NCBI RefSeq assembly: GCF_016919705.1
Contig: NZ_CP070371.1
Span: 897,501-961,500, forward strand
Source: Paracoccus methylovorus
Lineage (GTDB): Bacteria; Pseudomonadota; Alphaproteobacteria; Rhodobacterales; Rhodobacteraceae
DNA: 64,000 bases
Reading direction: 5' to 3'
The position numbers and the translations under genes were made by a program. The notes under the pieces are model-generated. The model worked only from the letters and a program-made list of their open reading frames with translations. It did not search any database and was not told the DNA's origin. How positions within the stretch are numbered: the first letter of the stretch is position 1; each line of letters opens with the position of its first letter. Below are positions 39,429 to 48,681 of the stretch, one piece after another.

Positions 39429-41093
39429 TCATCGGTTTTGCTCCAGTCGGTTATTCCTAAGATCCTGGGGCTCCAGCTCTTCAGGGGTTTTGCCCTCGGC
39501 TACCGCCTGCCGCAGCAGGGCGGGAGCGCCCCAGGATAGCGGGTCTTCGGCGGCAAGTTCTTCGATATGATGCAGGATAGTGGAAAGCCCCTTGCGTCCC
39601 GCCCAATGCATCGGTCCGCCGCGCCAGCGCGGAAACCCGTAGCCATGCACCAGCACCAAGTCGATATTGGCGGATTTTTCCGCGATGCCTTCCTGAAGGA
39701 TTCGGAAGCCTTCTTCGACTATTGCCGCCGCGACGCGATCCACGATTTCCTCATCGGTGAAGGTACGGCGGGTAATGCCTGCGCGGGCGGATTCCCTGGT
39801 CACGATGCCGTTGATCCGTGGCGAGGGGGTGGGCTTGCCATCCGTGTAATCATACCAGCCCGCGCTGGTCTTGCGGCCCAGACGGCCGGTCTCCTCAACC
39901 ACGCAGTCGGCGATGGAAATATAGCGGAAACCCGGCTTATCCTTCCAGCCCATGCGCTTGCGATTGGCATAGGCGATATCGAGGCCGGACAGATCCTGCA
40001 CCTCATATGGCCCCATTGCCATCCCAAAGCCGCGCATTGCCGCATCAACCTGCGCGGGCAGCGCACCTTCGATCAGCATGATGTCGCAAGTCTGGCGATA
40101 GCGGGTCAGGATACGGTTGCCGATGAAGCCGTCGCAGACGCCTGCCAGAACCGGAACCTTCTTCAGCCGGGCCGCCAGTCGCATCACTGAGGCCAGCGTT
40201 TCCGGGCTGGTCGTATCGGCACACACGACCTCCACCAGTTTCATCAAATGCGCCGGGCTGAAGAAATGCAGGCCCAGAAAACGCAACGGATTCCGGACAG
40301 TTTCAGCGATCCGATTGACGTTCAGATATGACGTATTGGTGGCCAGAATTGCGTTGTCGGGCAGCGCCGCATCCAGCGCGGCAAAGACGTGCCGCTTGAC
40401 CTCCATATCCTCGAACACCGCCTCGATGGCGATATCGGCAGGTGGCAGGTGTTCATAGCCGATATGGAAGCTGTGGCGGGTCGACAGCGCCGCCCGCGCG
40501 TCTGCGGCACTTGTCTTGCCGCGTTTCACCGCCTGGTCGTAAAGCGCGGCAACATTGGCCCGGGCGCGGTCGACCCCTTTCCTATCGGTTTCCAGCAGGG
40601 TCACCATGATCCCCACCTGCGCCAGCGCATAGGCGATCCCCGTGCCCATATTGCCACCGCCGACGACCACGGCGCGGGCGATATCGGCCCCATCCTCGCG
40701 CCCCTGCGCCATAGCCGCGCGTTCGGCAAAGAACAGATGCCGCAGGGCCGCCGCCTGATCGTTGGTCCTGAGATCCAGAAATGCCGCCCGCTCTATCCTC
40801 AGCGCCTCGGTGAGGGGAAGGCAAGCGGCCGCCTCAACCAGATCAATGGCGGTCTGTGGCGCGATCTGGTGAGGTCTGCGTTTCGCAACGGCGTCGCGCG
40901 CTGCCGCGACCGCATCGGGATCGGTGGCAGGTTCTGGCAACATCGCCGTTGCCAGACGATCCGGCAGCGCCATCGTGCGGGCCGCCGACAGCGGATCATC
41001 CGCCAGCGCATCGATCATACCCAGCTCCTGCGCTTCGGCTGCCTTCAGCGTGCGGCCTTCGGGGATCAGGATGCGAACAGGATTTTCTGACAT
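39429..41093 (-). CDS. 3-hydroxyacyl-CoA dehydrogenase, FadB-type, lacking most of the enoyl-CoA hydratase domain
   Basis: 554 residues, against about 700 for FadB-like bifunctional enzymes. The NAD fold RAVVVGGGNMGTGIAYALAQVG, FFSPAHLMKLVEVV, GFIGNRILTRYR and two C-terminal helical domains are complete. The N-terminus is MSENPVRI followed at once by EGRTLKAAEAQELGMIDAL, which corresponds to the end of the hydratase domain. About 150 residues including the hydratase active site are missing in frame, while the start and its upstream sequence are retained. The dehydrogenase half may still work. Part of the acyl-CoA degradation operon; its stop overlaps the thiolase start. Confidence 0.82.
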   Translation of the reverse strand: MSENPVRILIPEGRTLKAAEAQELGMIDALADDPLSAARTMALPDRLATAMLPEPATDPDAVAAARDAVAKRRPHQIAPQTAIDLVEAAACLPLTEALRIERAAFLDLRTNDQAAALRHLFFAERAAMAQGREDGADIARAVVVGGGNMGTGIAYALAQVGIMVTLLETDRKGVDRARANVAALYDQAVKRGKTSAADARAALSTRHSFHIGYEHLPPADIAIEAVFEDMEVKRHVFAALDAALPDNAILATNTSYLNVNRIAETVRNPLRFLGLHFFSPAHLMKLVEVVCADTTSPETLASVMRLAARLKKVPVLAGVCDGFIGNRILTRYRQTCDIMLIEGALPAQVDAAMRGFGMAMGPYEVQDLSGLDIAYANRKRMGWKDKPGFRYISIADCVVEETGRLGRKTSAGWYDYTDGKPTPSPRINGIVTRESARAGITRRTFTDEEIVDRVAAAIVEEGFRILQEGIAEKSANIDLVLVHGYGFPRWRGGPMHWAGRKGLSTILHHIEELAAEDPLSWGAPALLRQAVAEGKTPEELEPQDLRNNRLEQNR

Positions 41094-41151
41094 GATGGTT
41101 TTCCCAAGAGGGTAACGTGGCTTGCGACAGGGCCGGTCGCGCGGGAAGGGT

Positions 41152-42537
41152 TCAGGACGCCGCCCGGACCACCGCTGCGGGTGTGGCAGCAAGATCCGCC
41201 AGATCGCTTGCGTCCCGACGCTCGGCAGTTGAAAGTTCGGTCGCATTCGTTCCGGTTCGCTTCAGCACGAACAGGACGCAGATCAGCGAAACCAGTGCAT
41301 AGCCGCCCGAGACGATGGCCACCGGAACGATGCTGCCGGTCTTGTTGAGCAGGAACTGAAGCAGGACCGGGGTTCCACCGCCAACGGTCAGCGCGCCAAG
41401 CTGGTTGGCCAGCGATAGCCCGGAATAGCGAACGCGGGCCGGAAAGGCGCGGGCCAGGATGCCTGCGATCGCACCATAATACATGCCGTGGGGAATCGTC
41501 GCCAATGCCATGGTAAACATCGCAAACCAGTAGTTCATGGAATAGATGCCATAGAACATCAGCGGCACCAGAAAGAACTCCGGCACGGTGATCAGCAGGA
41601 CGGCCTTGCGCATGTCCACCCTGTTCATCAAAACAGCGCCAAAAGGCTGGGTGATGCATTGCACGATCACCGCGACCGAGATCAGGCTGAGAAACGTCGT
41701 GGAATCATAGCCCAGCGATTTGGTGGCCCAAGACAGCGCAAAACTGGTTTTGATATAGGTCACATAGATGATCGGCAGCGTGCCAGCGCCAAGCAGGATC
41801 ATTGGCCAGTATCCCTTGATCGCCTCGCGGACCGGCTGGACGTCATTGTCGCGGTTTTCCTGCAGCAGTTTCTGGACGTCCGTTGAATCCTCGATCCGCA
41901 GGCGGATGATCATGCCGATCACGATCAGGACCGAGGACAGCAGGAACGGAATTCGCCAGCCGCCATTCAGCAGGAAGTCCGGCGTCTCGGCCAGGCTGAG
42001 AAGAAAGAAGACGCTGATCGCCAACAGGTTGCCCGCCGGCGCGCCCTGCTGGGCGAAGGCAGAATAAAGAACCCCCTTGCCCTTGGGTGCGTTCTCGCTG
42101 GCGATCAGAACAGCACCGCCCCATTCGCCGCCAACCGCAACGCCCTGAATGAAGCGCAGAATGACCAGCCCGATCGGTGCCCAGAATCCGATGGTTTCAT
42201 AAGTCGGCAAAAGCCCGATGAACGTCGTCGCAACCCCCATCATCATCAGCGTGATGACCAGCGTGGTCTTACGTCCGATCCGGTCCCCCAGATGGCCGAA
42301 GATGACTCCGCCGACAGGGCGCCCCAGAAATCCCACCCAGAATGTCGCAAAGGACAGAAGCGTCGCAACGCCCGGATCCATGTTCTTTGAAAAGAACAGA
42401 TCACCAAATACCAGCGACGCCGCCAACCCGTAGATGTAGAAATCGTACCATTCGATAGTCGTTCCGACAAAGGACGCGATGCCGGCGCGTCTGGCCTTGA
42501 CGGCCTGGTTTTCGGCAGTTTTTTGATCGCCATTCAT
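41152..42537 (-). CDS. MFS transporter, MHS (metabolite:H+ symporter) type
   Basis: 461-residue, 12-helix transporter of the MHS branch that contains shikimate, proline/betaine and dicarboxylate carriers. SFVGTTIEWYDFYIYGLAASLVF at the N-terminus and the FGHLGDRIGRKT loop are diagnostic, as is RFIQGVAVGGEWGGAVLIASE. The ATG at 42537 follows GAGGAGGAG. Being inside an acyl-CoA degradation operon, it may import the carboxylic acid that the operon degrades (inference). Confidence 0.9.
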   Translation of the reverse strand: MNGDQKTAENQAVKARRAGIASFVGTTIEWYDFYIYGLAASLVFGDLFFSKNMDPGVATLLSFATFWVGFLGRPVGGVIFGHLGDRIGRKTTLVITLMMMGVATTFIGLLPTYETIGFWAPIGLVILRFIQGVAVGGEWGGAVLIASENAPKGKGVLYSAFAQQGAPAGNLLAISVFFLLSLAETPDFLLNGGWRIPFLLSSVLIVIGMIIRLRIEDSTDVQKLLQENRDNDVQPVREAIKGYWPMILLGAGTLPIIYVTYIKTSFALSWATKSLGYDSTTFLSLISVAVIVQCITQPFGAVLMNRVDMRKAVLLITVPEFFLVPLMFYGIYSMNYWFAMFTMALATIPHGMYYGAIAGILARAFPARVRYSGLSLANQLGALTVGGGTPVLLQFLLNKTGSIVPVAIVSGGYALVSLICVLFVLKRTGTNATELSTAERRDASDLADLAATPAAVVRAAS

Positions 42538-42632
42538 AAGCGCATGCTCCTCCTCAAGCGCGATTGATATGCCGGCCGGCGACGGTCAAGACCGCAGGCC
42601 ACGGGTTCTGTCGTGTTCAGAAAAAGTGGTCG

Positions 42633-43817
42633 TCAGGTTCGACTGGTCGGGGCCACGCCCGTCTCGCGCAGATCCGCGATCTGCTGATCCGAAAATCCAT
42701 GCTCCCGAAGGATATCGTCGGTATCGGCGGCGAATTCCGGTGGGGCCGTGCGATAGCTGGCGGTTGCCCGACTAAGCTTGATCGGCGCGCCCAGCCCGTG
42801 ATAATCACCCTTTTGCACGATCATGCCGCGATGTCCGGTATGCGGTAACGCCAATGTTTCGGCCACGTCCAGCACCGGGCCCGCAGGTACACCGGCCGAA
42901 ATCAGTCGCGGCGCCAGTTCCTCGGCCTGAAAGCCCGCCAAGGCCGTTTCAAGCTCGCGGCGCAAGTCGTCGCGATGGCTCAGCCGGTCGGCGTTCGAGG
43001 TAAAGCGCGGGTCGTCCATCAGCGCCGGCGCGCCGATCAACTGGCACAGCTTGCGAAACTGCCCGTCATTGCCGATCGCCAGATAAATCGGTCGTGATCC
43101 GGTCGCATAGGTCGAATAGGGCGCGATGTTGGGGTGACTGTTGCCGCTGCGTTGCGGCAGCTTGCCCGACAGGAAGTAATTGGCCGCATGCGGATGAAGC
43201 AGCGACAATGAGGTATCGAACAAGGCCGCTTCGACAAATTGGCCTTTGCCGCTGCAAGCTCGCTCGTGCAGCGCCATCATGATGCCGATTACCGCATTCA
43301 GGCCCGTGACCATATCGACTACCGGCAGCCCGATCCGGGTGGGTCCGCCATCGGCATCGCCATTCACGCTCATCAGCCCGCCCATGGCCTGCAGCACGGC
43401 ATCATAGCCAGACAGCCCTCCATAGGGACCGTCCGCGCCAAAACCCGTCACGCAGCAATGGATCAGACGCGGAAATCTCTTCGACAACACGTCATGGCCA
43501 ATGCCCCACGCCTCAAGGGTGCCGGTCTTGTAGTTCTCCAGCAGCACATCGGCCTCTTCCAGAAGGCGCAGCAGCACCTCGCGCCCCTCGGGCTTGCTCA
43601 GGTCGAGGGCGATGGCGCGCTTGTTGCGATTCAGCCCAAGGAAATAGGACGCGGTGTCACCCTGGAAAGGCGGCCCCCATGTCCGGGTATCATCGCCGGC
43701 CGGAGGTTCGACCTTGATCACATCGGCACCATGATCGCCCAGCACCTGCCCGGCAAAGGGTCCGCCAAGGATCCGGCTGACGTCGATCACGCGGATCCCT
43801 TCAAGCGCGCCGGTCAT
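42633..43817 (-). CDS. CaiB/BaiF-type (class III) CoA-transferase
   Basis: 394-residue family III CoA-transferase. N-terminal IRVIDVSRILGGPFAGQVLGDHGADVIKVEPP, then SYFLGLNRNKRAIALDLSKPEGREVL, the substrate region LSGYDAVLQAMGGLMSVNGD, and C-terminal GVPAGPVLDVAETLALPH. It probably activates the imported acid with a CoA donor. It starts inside the stop of the acyl-CoA dehydrogenase fragment (ATGA), so it depended on an upstream gene whose 5' half is now missing. Confidence 0.9.
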   Translation of the reverse strand: MTGALEGIRVIDVSRILGGPFAGQVLGDHGADVIKVEPPAGDDTRTWGPPFQGDTASYFLGLNRNKRAIALDLSKPEGREVLLRLLEEADVLLENYKTGTLEAWGIGHDVLSKRFPRLIHCCVTGFGADGPYGGLSGYDAVLQAMGGLMSVNGDADGGPTRIGLPVVDMVTGLNAVIGIMMALHERACSGKGQFVEAALFDTSLSLLHPHAANYFLSGKLPQRSGNSHPNIAPYSTYATGSRPIYLAIGNDGQFRKLCQLIGAPALMDDPRFTSNADRLSHRDDLRRELETALAGFQAEELAPRLISAGVPAGPVLDVAETLALPHTGHRGMIVQKGDYHGLGAPIKLSRATASYRTAPPEFAADTDDILREHGFSDQQIADLRETGVAPTSRT

Positions 43818-44620
43818 TGCGCCGCCTCCGCGATGCTGGCGTCGCTGAGCGTGGTGTGGACCAGCGACATCAGATCATCATCCTCCCCGGACTGACTGGC
43901 AGCCAGCGGATCGCGACTGCCGAGCTTGTGGCGCAGCACGCCATGGGCCAGCACCAGCCGGTCGTTGCTGCGCTCATTGGTCAGTGCAGTTTGCCGTGCG
44001 CTTTCCCAGGCCATGACCGAGGCCGAGGTGGCGTTATAGACCGCGCTGGCGGCCTGCCGCGTTTCAACCTCGCGCGATGGATCGTGGGCAACGGCGTGAA
44101 GCAGACCGGCGGCGCGTTTGAACGCCTCGGTTACGGCGGGTTGCGAGCCGAGGACGGATTCAGTTTCCTCGTTCAATCCGGCCAGATAGGTTTCCAACGC
44201 AGACAGCGCATCTTCGCGCCGCACCGTGCGGGCGACGTCCAGCGCCACGATGTTGCTGGTGCCTTCCCAGATCGAGCCCAGATGGGCATCGCGCAGCACG
44301 CGGGCATCCGACCATTCCTCAATATACCCGCAGCCGCCGCGCACCTCCATACCGTCCCCCGCCACCTTGCGGGCATCGCGGCAGGTGCGGAATTTGACCA
44401 GCGGCGTCATGATCCGCAGCACCTTGGCCATGTTTGCCTCACCTCGGTCGGCAGCTTCGAGAACGCGGGCGGTATGGAACACCATCGAGCGGCCCTGTTC
44501 GGCCGTCACAAGCATCTTGGCCAGTTGCCTGCGCATCAGCGGCAGGTCGATCAGCCGCTTGCCAAAGGCGGTGCGGTTGGTAGCGATGAACACCGATTCA
44601 TTGACCGACACGACCCTCAA
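43814..44620 (-). pseudogene. Acyl-CoA dehydrogenase, C-terminal fragment
   Basis: About 258 codons of the C-terminal half of an acyl-CoA dehydrogenase of the AidB-like or medium-length type: NRTAFGKRLIDLPLMRRQLAKML, GDGMEVRGGCGYIEEWSDARVLRDAHLGSIWEGTSN, and a long C-terminal tail. Homology begins near ATNRTAFG (about 44584). The codons beyond this belong to a lysR gene on the opposite strand. The N-terminal substrate and FAD parts are missing, so no active enzyme is expected. Confidence 0.85.
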
Positions 44621-45165
44621 AGAGTTTCACGAGGCTTACCCCGATGTCGAATTGCAGTTACGCGAAATGAACACCGTCAAGCAGATCGACGGGCTGATGA
44701 ATCGCAGCATCGATCTGGGCTTCGTGCATTCGGTCAGCCTGCCCGAACAGATTGCCGAGCATGTGCTGGAGACCGAACGTCTGATGTGCTCCGCGCGATC
44801 ATCGGCTGGCCTCGCGCGGCCGTGTCCGGTTGGCCGATCTGGAAGATGAACGGGTGCTGCTGTTCTCGCGCGAATTCGCACCGCAGTTCTACGACAAGAT
44901 CGTCAGCTTGCTGGCAAGCGGCTCGAACCGGCCCTATTCGGGTTATCATATCCAGCATTGGTTTACTGTCGTGGCACTGGTCAGTCGCGGCATGGGCGTG
45001 TCACTGGTGCCACAATCGTTGAGCCGGTCCAAATTCGGCAATGTCCGCTATCTGGAAATCGAAGAGGCCGAGGCTGCGCACCGGATATCGCTGCTTTGGC
45101 ACCGGGACAACCAGAACGAGCTTTTGGCCCTGTTCAGCAGATTTTCAGCCAATCGCGTAAGCTGA
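44610..45165 (+). pseudogene. LysR-family regulator, 5'-truncated and frameshifted
   Basis: The effector-binding half of a LysR regulator: TLKEFHEAYPDVELQLREMN, MNRSIDLGFVHSVS, then after a frameshift at about 44790 LADLEDERVLLFSREF, VALVSRGMGVSLVPQSLS and SLLWHRDNQNELL up to the normal stop. The HTH half is gone, cut at the same junction that truncates the acyl-CoA dehydrogenase. The two genes were most likely divergent, and one deletion removed both 5' halves and the shared promoter. Confidence 0.85.
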
Positions 45166-45550
45166 AACGGCCTGAATATCCACGGATGATAGGGGCAGGC
45201 AGATTGGTAAACTGCGGCAGCGATTTCATCATGAATCTTGGGTCTTGGTGGCTCAGAGTATGCAGGGGACAACGAACCCTGTCATGACAATCATCCAGAT
45301 GACTGGAATCAAAAGCAGAACGACCACTCCCAGCAAATGCCGATTGTGACCGAACTGAGCCCGGTCAGTCCCAAGACATCCACTGTCTTGGTCAGAAAAT
45401 TAGCCTTTTACTCGCCTCGACGAGCACGCGTTGCCGACGCGATAGGCGATGGAGACTTCCGGCCCAGAAAATATTCTTCAGGATTAGGATTTGAAACAGG
45501 CTCATAGAAAACCATCGAGCAATTTTGCAATAACCCCGCCATTCTCGAGA
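45166..45550. other. Region between LysR remnant and EamA remnant
   Basis: 385 bases without a convincing gene. On the minus strand a frame reads a hydrophobic stretch (LLLIPVIWMIVMTGFVVPCIL) to a stop near 45265, which may be the tail of a lost membrane protein. Another minus-strand frame reads VFYEPVSNPNPEEYF. Neither has a start with a ribosome site. I regard this as decayed DNA. Confidence 0.4.
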
Positions 45551-46410
45551 TCATGAGACTCCTTTCGATGCCATGGTAGAAAAAAGGCCCTGACCGACGA
45601 GCACACCGCAGATAGTTATAGCAATCCCAATTATCTGGACCAAATGAGGTATCGTACCCAAAGTGATTTCAATCATGAGAGCAAAAACCGGTACAAAATT
45701 GAAGAAAATTGATGTCTTCCCCGGTCCACGTACGGCAATCCCGACATTCCAGAACAAATAAGCCAAGACCGAACCGGCAATCCCCATCCACAGGATTGCG
45801 AGGAAGCCGATTCCGGAGCCCGCCACTACCCCCGTGATCGGAGATTCGAATGCGAAGGCAGCCCAGCCAAGCCAAGCGTGAGGGTTCCGAACAGCATGGT
45901 CCCGGTTGTGGTCTCAAGCGGTGTCGAATCCGTGACGAAGGCGCGTGCCCCAACAGTGTAGGCTGCCCATCCGATGGAGCCGCCGAGAATGATCAGATCG
46001 CCGGAGGCGAAGTCGATGCGGCCAGACAGAATCTGGCCGTTCGTGATGACCAGGGAAACGCCGAGCGGGCTGACGATCATCCCGACGATGCGATCAGTCG
46101 CTGGAATTTTCCGGTTGATGGTCGCCTCGATAATATTCGCTGAGATCGGCGTCGTAGCCATGATCAGGGATGCGGTGATCGGGCTGGAGGACTGTAAGCC
46201 GACAAAGAGTGACCCGTTGAAGCCCGCCACGCCGATTACGCCTAGGACAATGAACGGCAATAGATTACGCGAGAGCACCTCCCAGCGAACCTTCTCTTTG
46301 AGTAGAAGGATAACAAAGGTGCCGATTACGGCGATGGTGAAGCGTCCAAAAGACGCGATCCATGGCGAGCTCGACAATGCAACCTTGGCCGCCTGGACGT
46401 TCGACCCCCA
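45551..46410 (-). pseudogene. EamA/DMT-family transporter, N-truncated and frameshifted
   Basis: A ten-helix drug/metabolite exporter in two frames. The first (from WGSNVQAAKVALSSSPWIASFGRF to GTLTLGLAG) covers helices 1-8 with the first EamA repeat and LIILGGSIGWAAYTVGAR. The second (AFAFESPITGVVAGSGIGF to the stop at 45551) covers the end with VPVFALMIEITLG. The shift lies near 45855-45866. Upstream of WGSN the frame meets a stop, so the N-terminal start is lost too. Not functional. Confidence 0.82.
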
Positions 46411-47063
46411 CTGCCCTGCCTACCGATTTTGGACCGTCTGAAACCGGAGCTTTTCGGCTTGCCGCCCGCGTCGGAGAGCCCGTCCGGAATGTAGTGAAAT
46501 CGAAGTCCCATCCCTGCCTCAGCCGTATAGGGGCTAGGAACAACGAAAAGCGTGCTCTCATAGAATTGTCGGTTGCTGACTGCGATCAGCCCGTTATGCA
46601 ACACCTCATAATAGGCTATTTCGAATGAGGGGACGACCGGCCCGGATCAGGCCGCCCGTCTTCCAGACGATCCACCACATCGCCTCAGCCGAGTTGCCGA
46701 CCCCGTCCGGCACGATCCCGATAGACGGTCCATTGGAAAAGCCCCTCGCCCGCGCCGCTCCAGTCCCGAAGCCGCGCGGTGAGTGCCGCCATCGACACAT
46801 CGCCCAGATCGGCGCCGAAAGATCCGGCACTTCGCGGCGCCCGCAGCGGATACCAGTCGGAATCTGCCAGCCTCGAGTTGCCCAAAAGCCGCGCTTGCGC
46901 TGTGTTGGCCTTTGTCAAGCAACCATTCGGCGCGCTGGTCCTCGCCCAGACAATCTAGGAGTGCCAACCGTCCTCTCAAGGTGAAAGGCAACTGTTCGAA
47001 AAAGCCGAAGGTTTCCTGATCCACAGCAACCAATTCCGAAGCACTGATGCGGAAAGATGCCGA
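46411..47063. other. Decayed region with unrecognised minus-strand fragments
   Basis: 653 bases between the EamA remnant and hflX. Several minus-strand frames read like real protein pieces: FEIAYYEVLHNGLIAVSNRQ at about 46560-46630, DSDWYPLRAPRSAGSFGADL and RDWSGAGEGLFQWTVYRDRA at 46690-46900, and VDQETFGFFEQLPFTLRGRL near 47020. They lie in different frames and are interrupted by stops. I do not recognise the parent proteins. Probably one or two genes degraded by frameshifts. Confidence 0.4.
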
Positions 47064-48371
47064 TCAGAGGGCCTCGAACGTCGCCTTCTGCCGATCTGTC
47101 CAGCGCAGGTGCAGCCGCACACCTTCATCCGCAACCTCTTCGCCCGTCACGACGCCCTGCCTGTGCAGCCACGCCCGGCGACGTCCGTCCGAATGCGGCA
47201 GCACCAGTTCGTCCTCGCGTTGCGGTTCATCCAGCGCCTGCGAAAGATGCGCCTCGATCGCGTCCAGAAGCGCCCCGATCCCCTCGCCAGACAGTGCCGA
47301 GATCGCTTGCACGCCCTGGGTTCGCGCATCGGTGCGCTGCAAAGCCGCGCGGGTCTCGGGCATAAGCGCGTCGATCTTGTTCCAAACCTCGATCAGCGGG
47401 ACATCCTCATCCACCCCAAGCGAATCGAGGATCTCGCCTACGTCGCCGGCCTGCTCCTCGGTCTCGGGGTGGCTGATGTCGCGCACATGCAGGATCAGAT
47501 CGGCCGCCAGCACCTCTTCAAGCGTGGCGCGGAAGGCCGCGACCAATTCATGCGGCAGTTCCGAGATGAACCCCACCGTATCCGACAGGATTATCTTGCG
47601 CCCCCCCGGCAAGGTCAGTTGCCGCATGGTCGGATCGAGCGTGGCGAAAAGCTGATCCTTGGCCATGACTGCGGCGCCAGTCAACAAGTTGAAAAGAGTT
47701 GATTTTCCGGCATTCGTGTAACCAACCAGCGCCACGATTGGATAAGGCACCTTGGCGCGCGCCTTGCGGTGCAGTTCGCGCGTCCTGACCACGCGTTCAA
47801 GCTGCCGGCGCAGGCGCACCATCTGTTCGTCGATGGCGCGGCGGTCAGCCTCGATCTGGGTCTCGCCCGGGCCGCCGACAAAGCCAAGCCCGCCGCGCTG
47901 GCGTTCCAGGTGGGTCCAGGCCCGCACCAGCCTTGTGCGCTGATAGGCCAGCGCCGCCAGTTCGACCTGCAAGACGCCCTCGCGGGTCTGTGCCCGGTCG
48001 GCAAAGATTTCAAGAATCAGCCCGGTGCGGTCCAGGATCTTGACGTCCCATTCCTTTTCCAGGTTGCGCTGCTGGACCGGCGTGACCGGGCCGTCGATCA
48101 GCACCAGCTCTGCCCCCTCGCCCTCGGCGACGGCCCTCAGGTGCTGGCCGATCTCTTCGCGTTTGCCCTTGGAAAACAGCATCCCGGCATCGGGGTTGCG
48201 CAGCCGCGCCACCTCGGCCCCGGTCACGTCGATTGCGGGCAGCGCATGAGCCAGCGCCACCGCCTCTTCCAAGGCGAGTTCGGGCGACCGGCGGGTGCGC
48301 GAATTGCCCAGATCGGGGTGAATCACATAGGCCCGGGTCGGGCGCTCGCGGGTTTCCGTGGGTTCAGCCAA
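47064..48371 (-). CDS. hflX: Ribosome-associated GTPase HflX
   Basis: 435-residue GTPase that binds 50S subunits and splits stalled ribosomes in E. coli. N-terminal glycine-rich HflX domain (QRGGLGFVGGPGETQIEADRRAI) and a G domain with G1 GYTNAGKST, G3 DTVGFI and G4 NKID. The start is a TTG at 48369-48371, directly after the hfq stop with no spacer. No ATG or GTG sits in a better place. Together with hfq it forms the end of the ntr-trk-hfq-hflX block. Confidence 0.93.
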   Translation of the reverse strand: MAEPTETRERPTRAYVIHPDLGNSRTRRSPELALEEAVALAHALPAIDVTGAEVARLRNPDAGMLFSKGKREEIGQHLRAVAEGEGAELVLIDGPVTPVQQRNLEKEWDVKILDRTGLILEIFADRAQTREGVLQVELAALAYQRTRLVRAWTHLERQRGGLGFVGGPGETQIEADRRAIDEQMVRLRRQLERVVRTRELHRKARAKVPYPIVALVGYTNAGKSTLFNLLTGAAVMAKDQLFATLDPTMRQLTLPGGRKIILSDTVGFISELPHELVAAFRATLEEVLAADLILHVRDISHPETEEQAGDVGEILDSLGVDEDVPLIEVWNKIDALMPETRAALQRTDARTQGVQAISALSGEGIGALLDAIEAHLSQALDEPQREDELVLPHSDGRRRAWLHRQGVVTGEEVADEGVRLHLRWTDRQKATFEAL

Positions 48372-48605
48372 TCAGTCCTCGCCCTCATAGAGGCTGATCG
48401 GCTGCCCCGGCATGATGGTCGAGATGGCATGTTTGTAGACCAGTTGCGACTGGCCATCACGGCGCAGAAGCACGCAGAAATTGTCGAACCAGGTGATGAC
48501 ACCCTGCAGTTTCACACCATTGATAAGAAAAATCGTTACCGGAACCTTGCTTTTGCGCACATGGTTCAGAAAAGCGTCCTGGAGGTTCTGTTTGTCGCCG
48601 GCCAT
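48372..48605 (-). CDS. hfq: RNA chaperone Hfq
   Basis: 77-residue Sm-like protein that forms a hexamer and pairs small RNAs with mRNAs. Sm1 motif [25 protein letters not shown] and Sm2 [12 protein letters not shown] with the YKHA box are intact. The ATG at 48605 gives [14 protein letters not shown], the usual start. A reading to 48638 adds 11 residues without support. In Rhodobacter relatives hfq was first found beside ntr genes as nrfA/hfq. Confidence 0.97.
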   Translation of the reverse strand: MAGDKQNLQDAFLNHVRKSKVPVTIFLINGVKLQGVITWFDNFCVLLRRDGQSQLVYKHAISTIMPGQPISLYEGED

Positions 48606-48681
48606 TCGGGGCACCTTGTTCTTATCGCTGTTTTTCAAGACTTAGGCGAGCAGACAGCCGCATGCAAGCAGATGATCTTGC

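Larger units (their letters stand above)
35774..39432 (-). pseudogene. pcaF: 3-oxoadipyl-CoA thiolase gene split by IS66-type element
   Basis: The 5' part (39432 to 38394) encodes FICDYIRTPIGRYGG, the active-site VNRLCGSGLEAV, FVNPKMQAQYGIDSMPETAQN and ELNEAFAAQALAVL. It breaks after DDDPRVN. The 3' part (35945 to 35774) resumes at [20 protein letters not shown] and ends at the natural stop. Joining the halves with one copy of GATTCACC restores exactly 401 codons (400 residues), the size of PcaF-type thiolases. The second cysteine (TMCIGVGQG) is in the 3' part, so neither piece alone is active. The ATG overlaps the stop of the upstream dehydrogenase gene (ATGA). Confidence 0.93.

Noticed and set aside
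45238..45507. 89-codon plus-strand frame between the LysR and EamA remnants
   Set aside because: Composition is not protein-like, no ribosome site, and minus-strand fragments read more naturally there.
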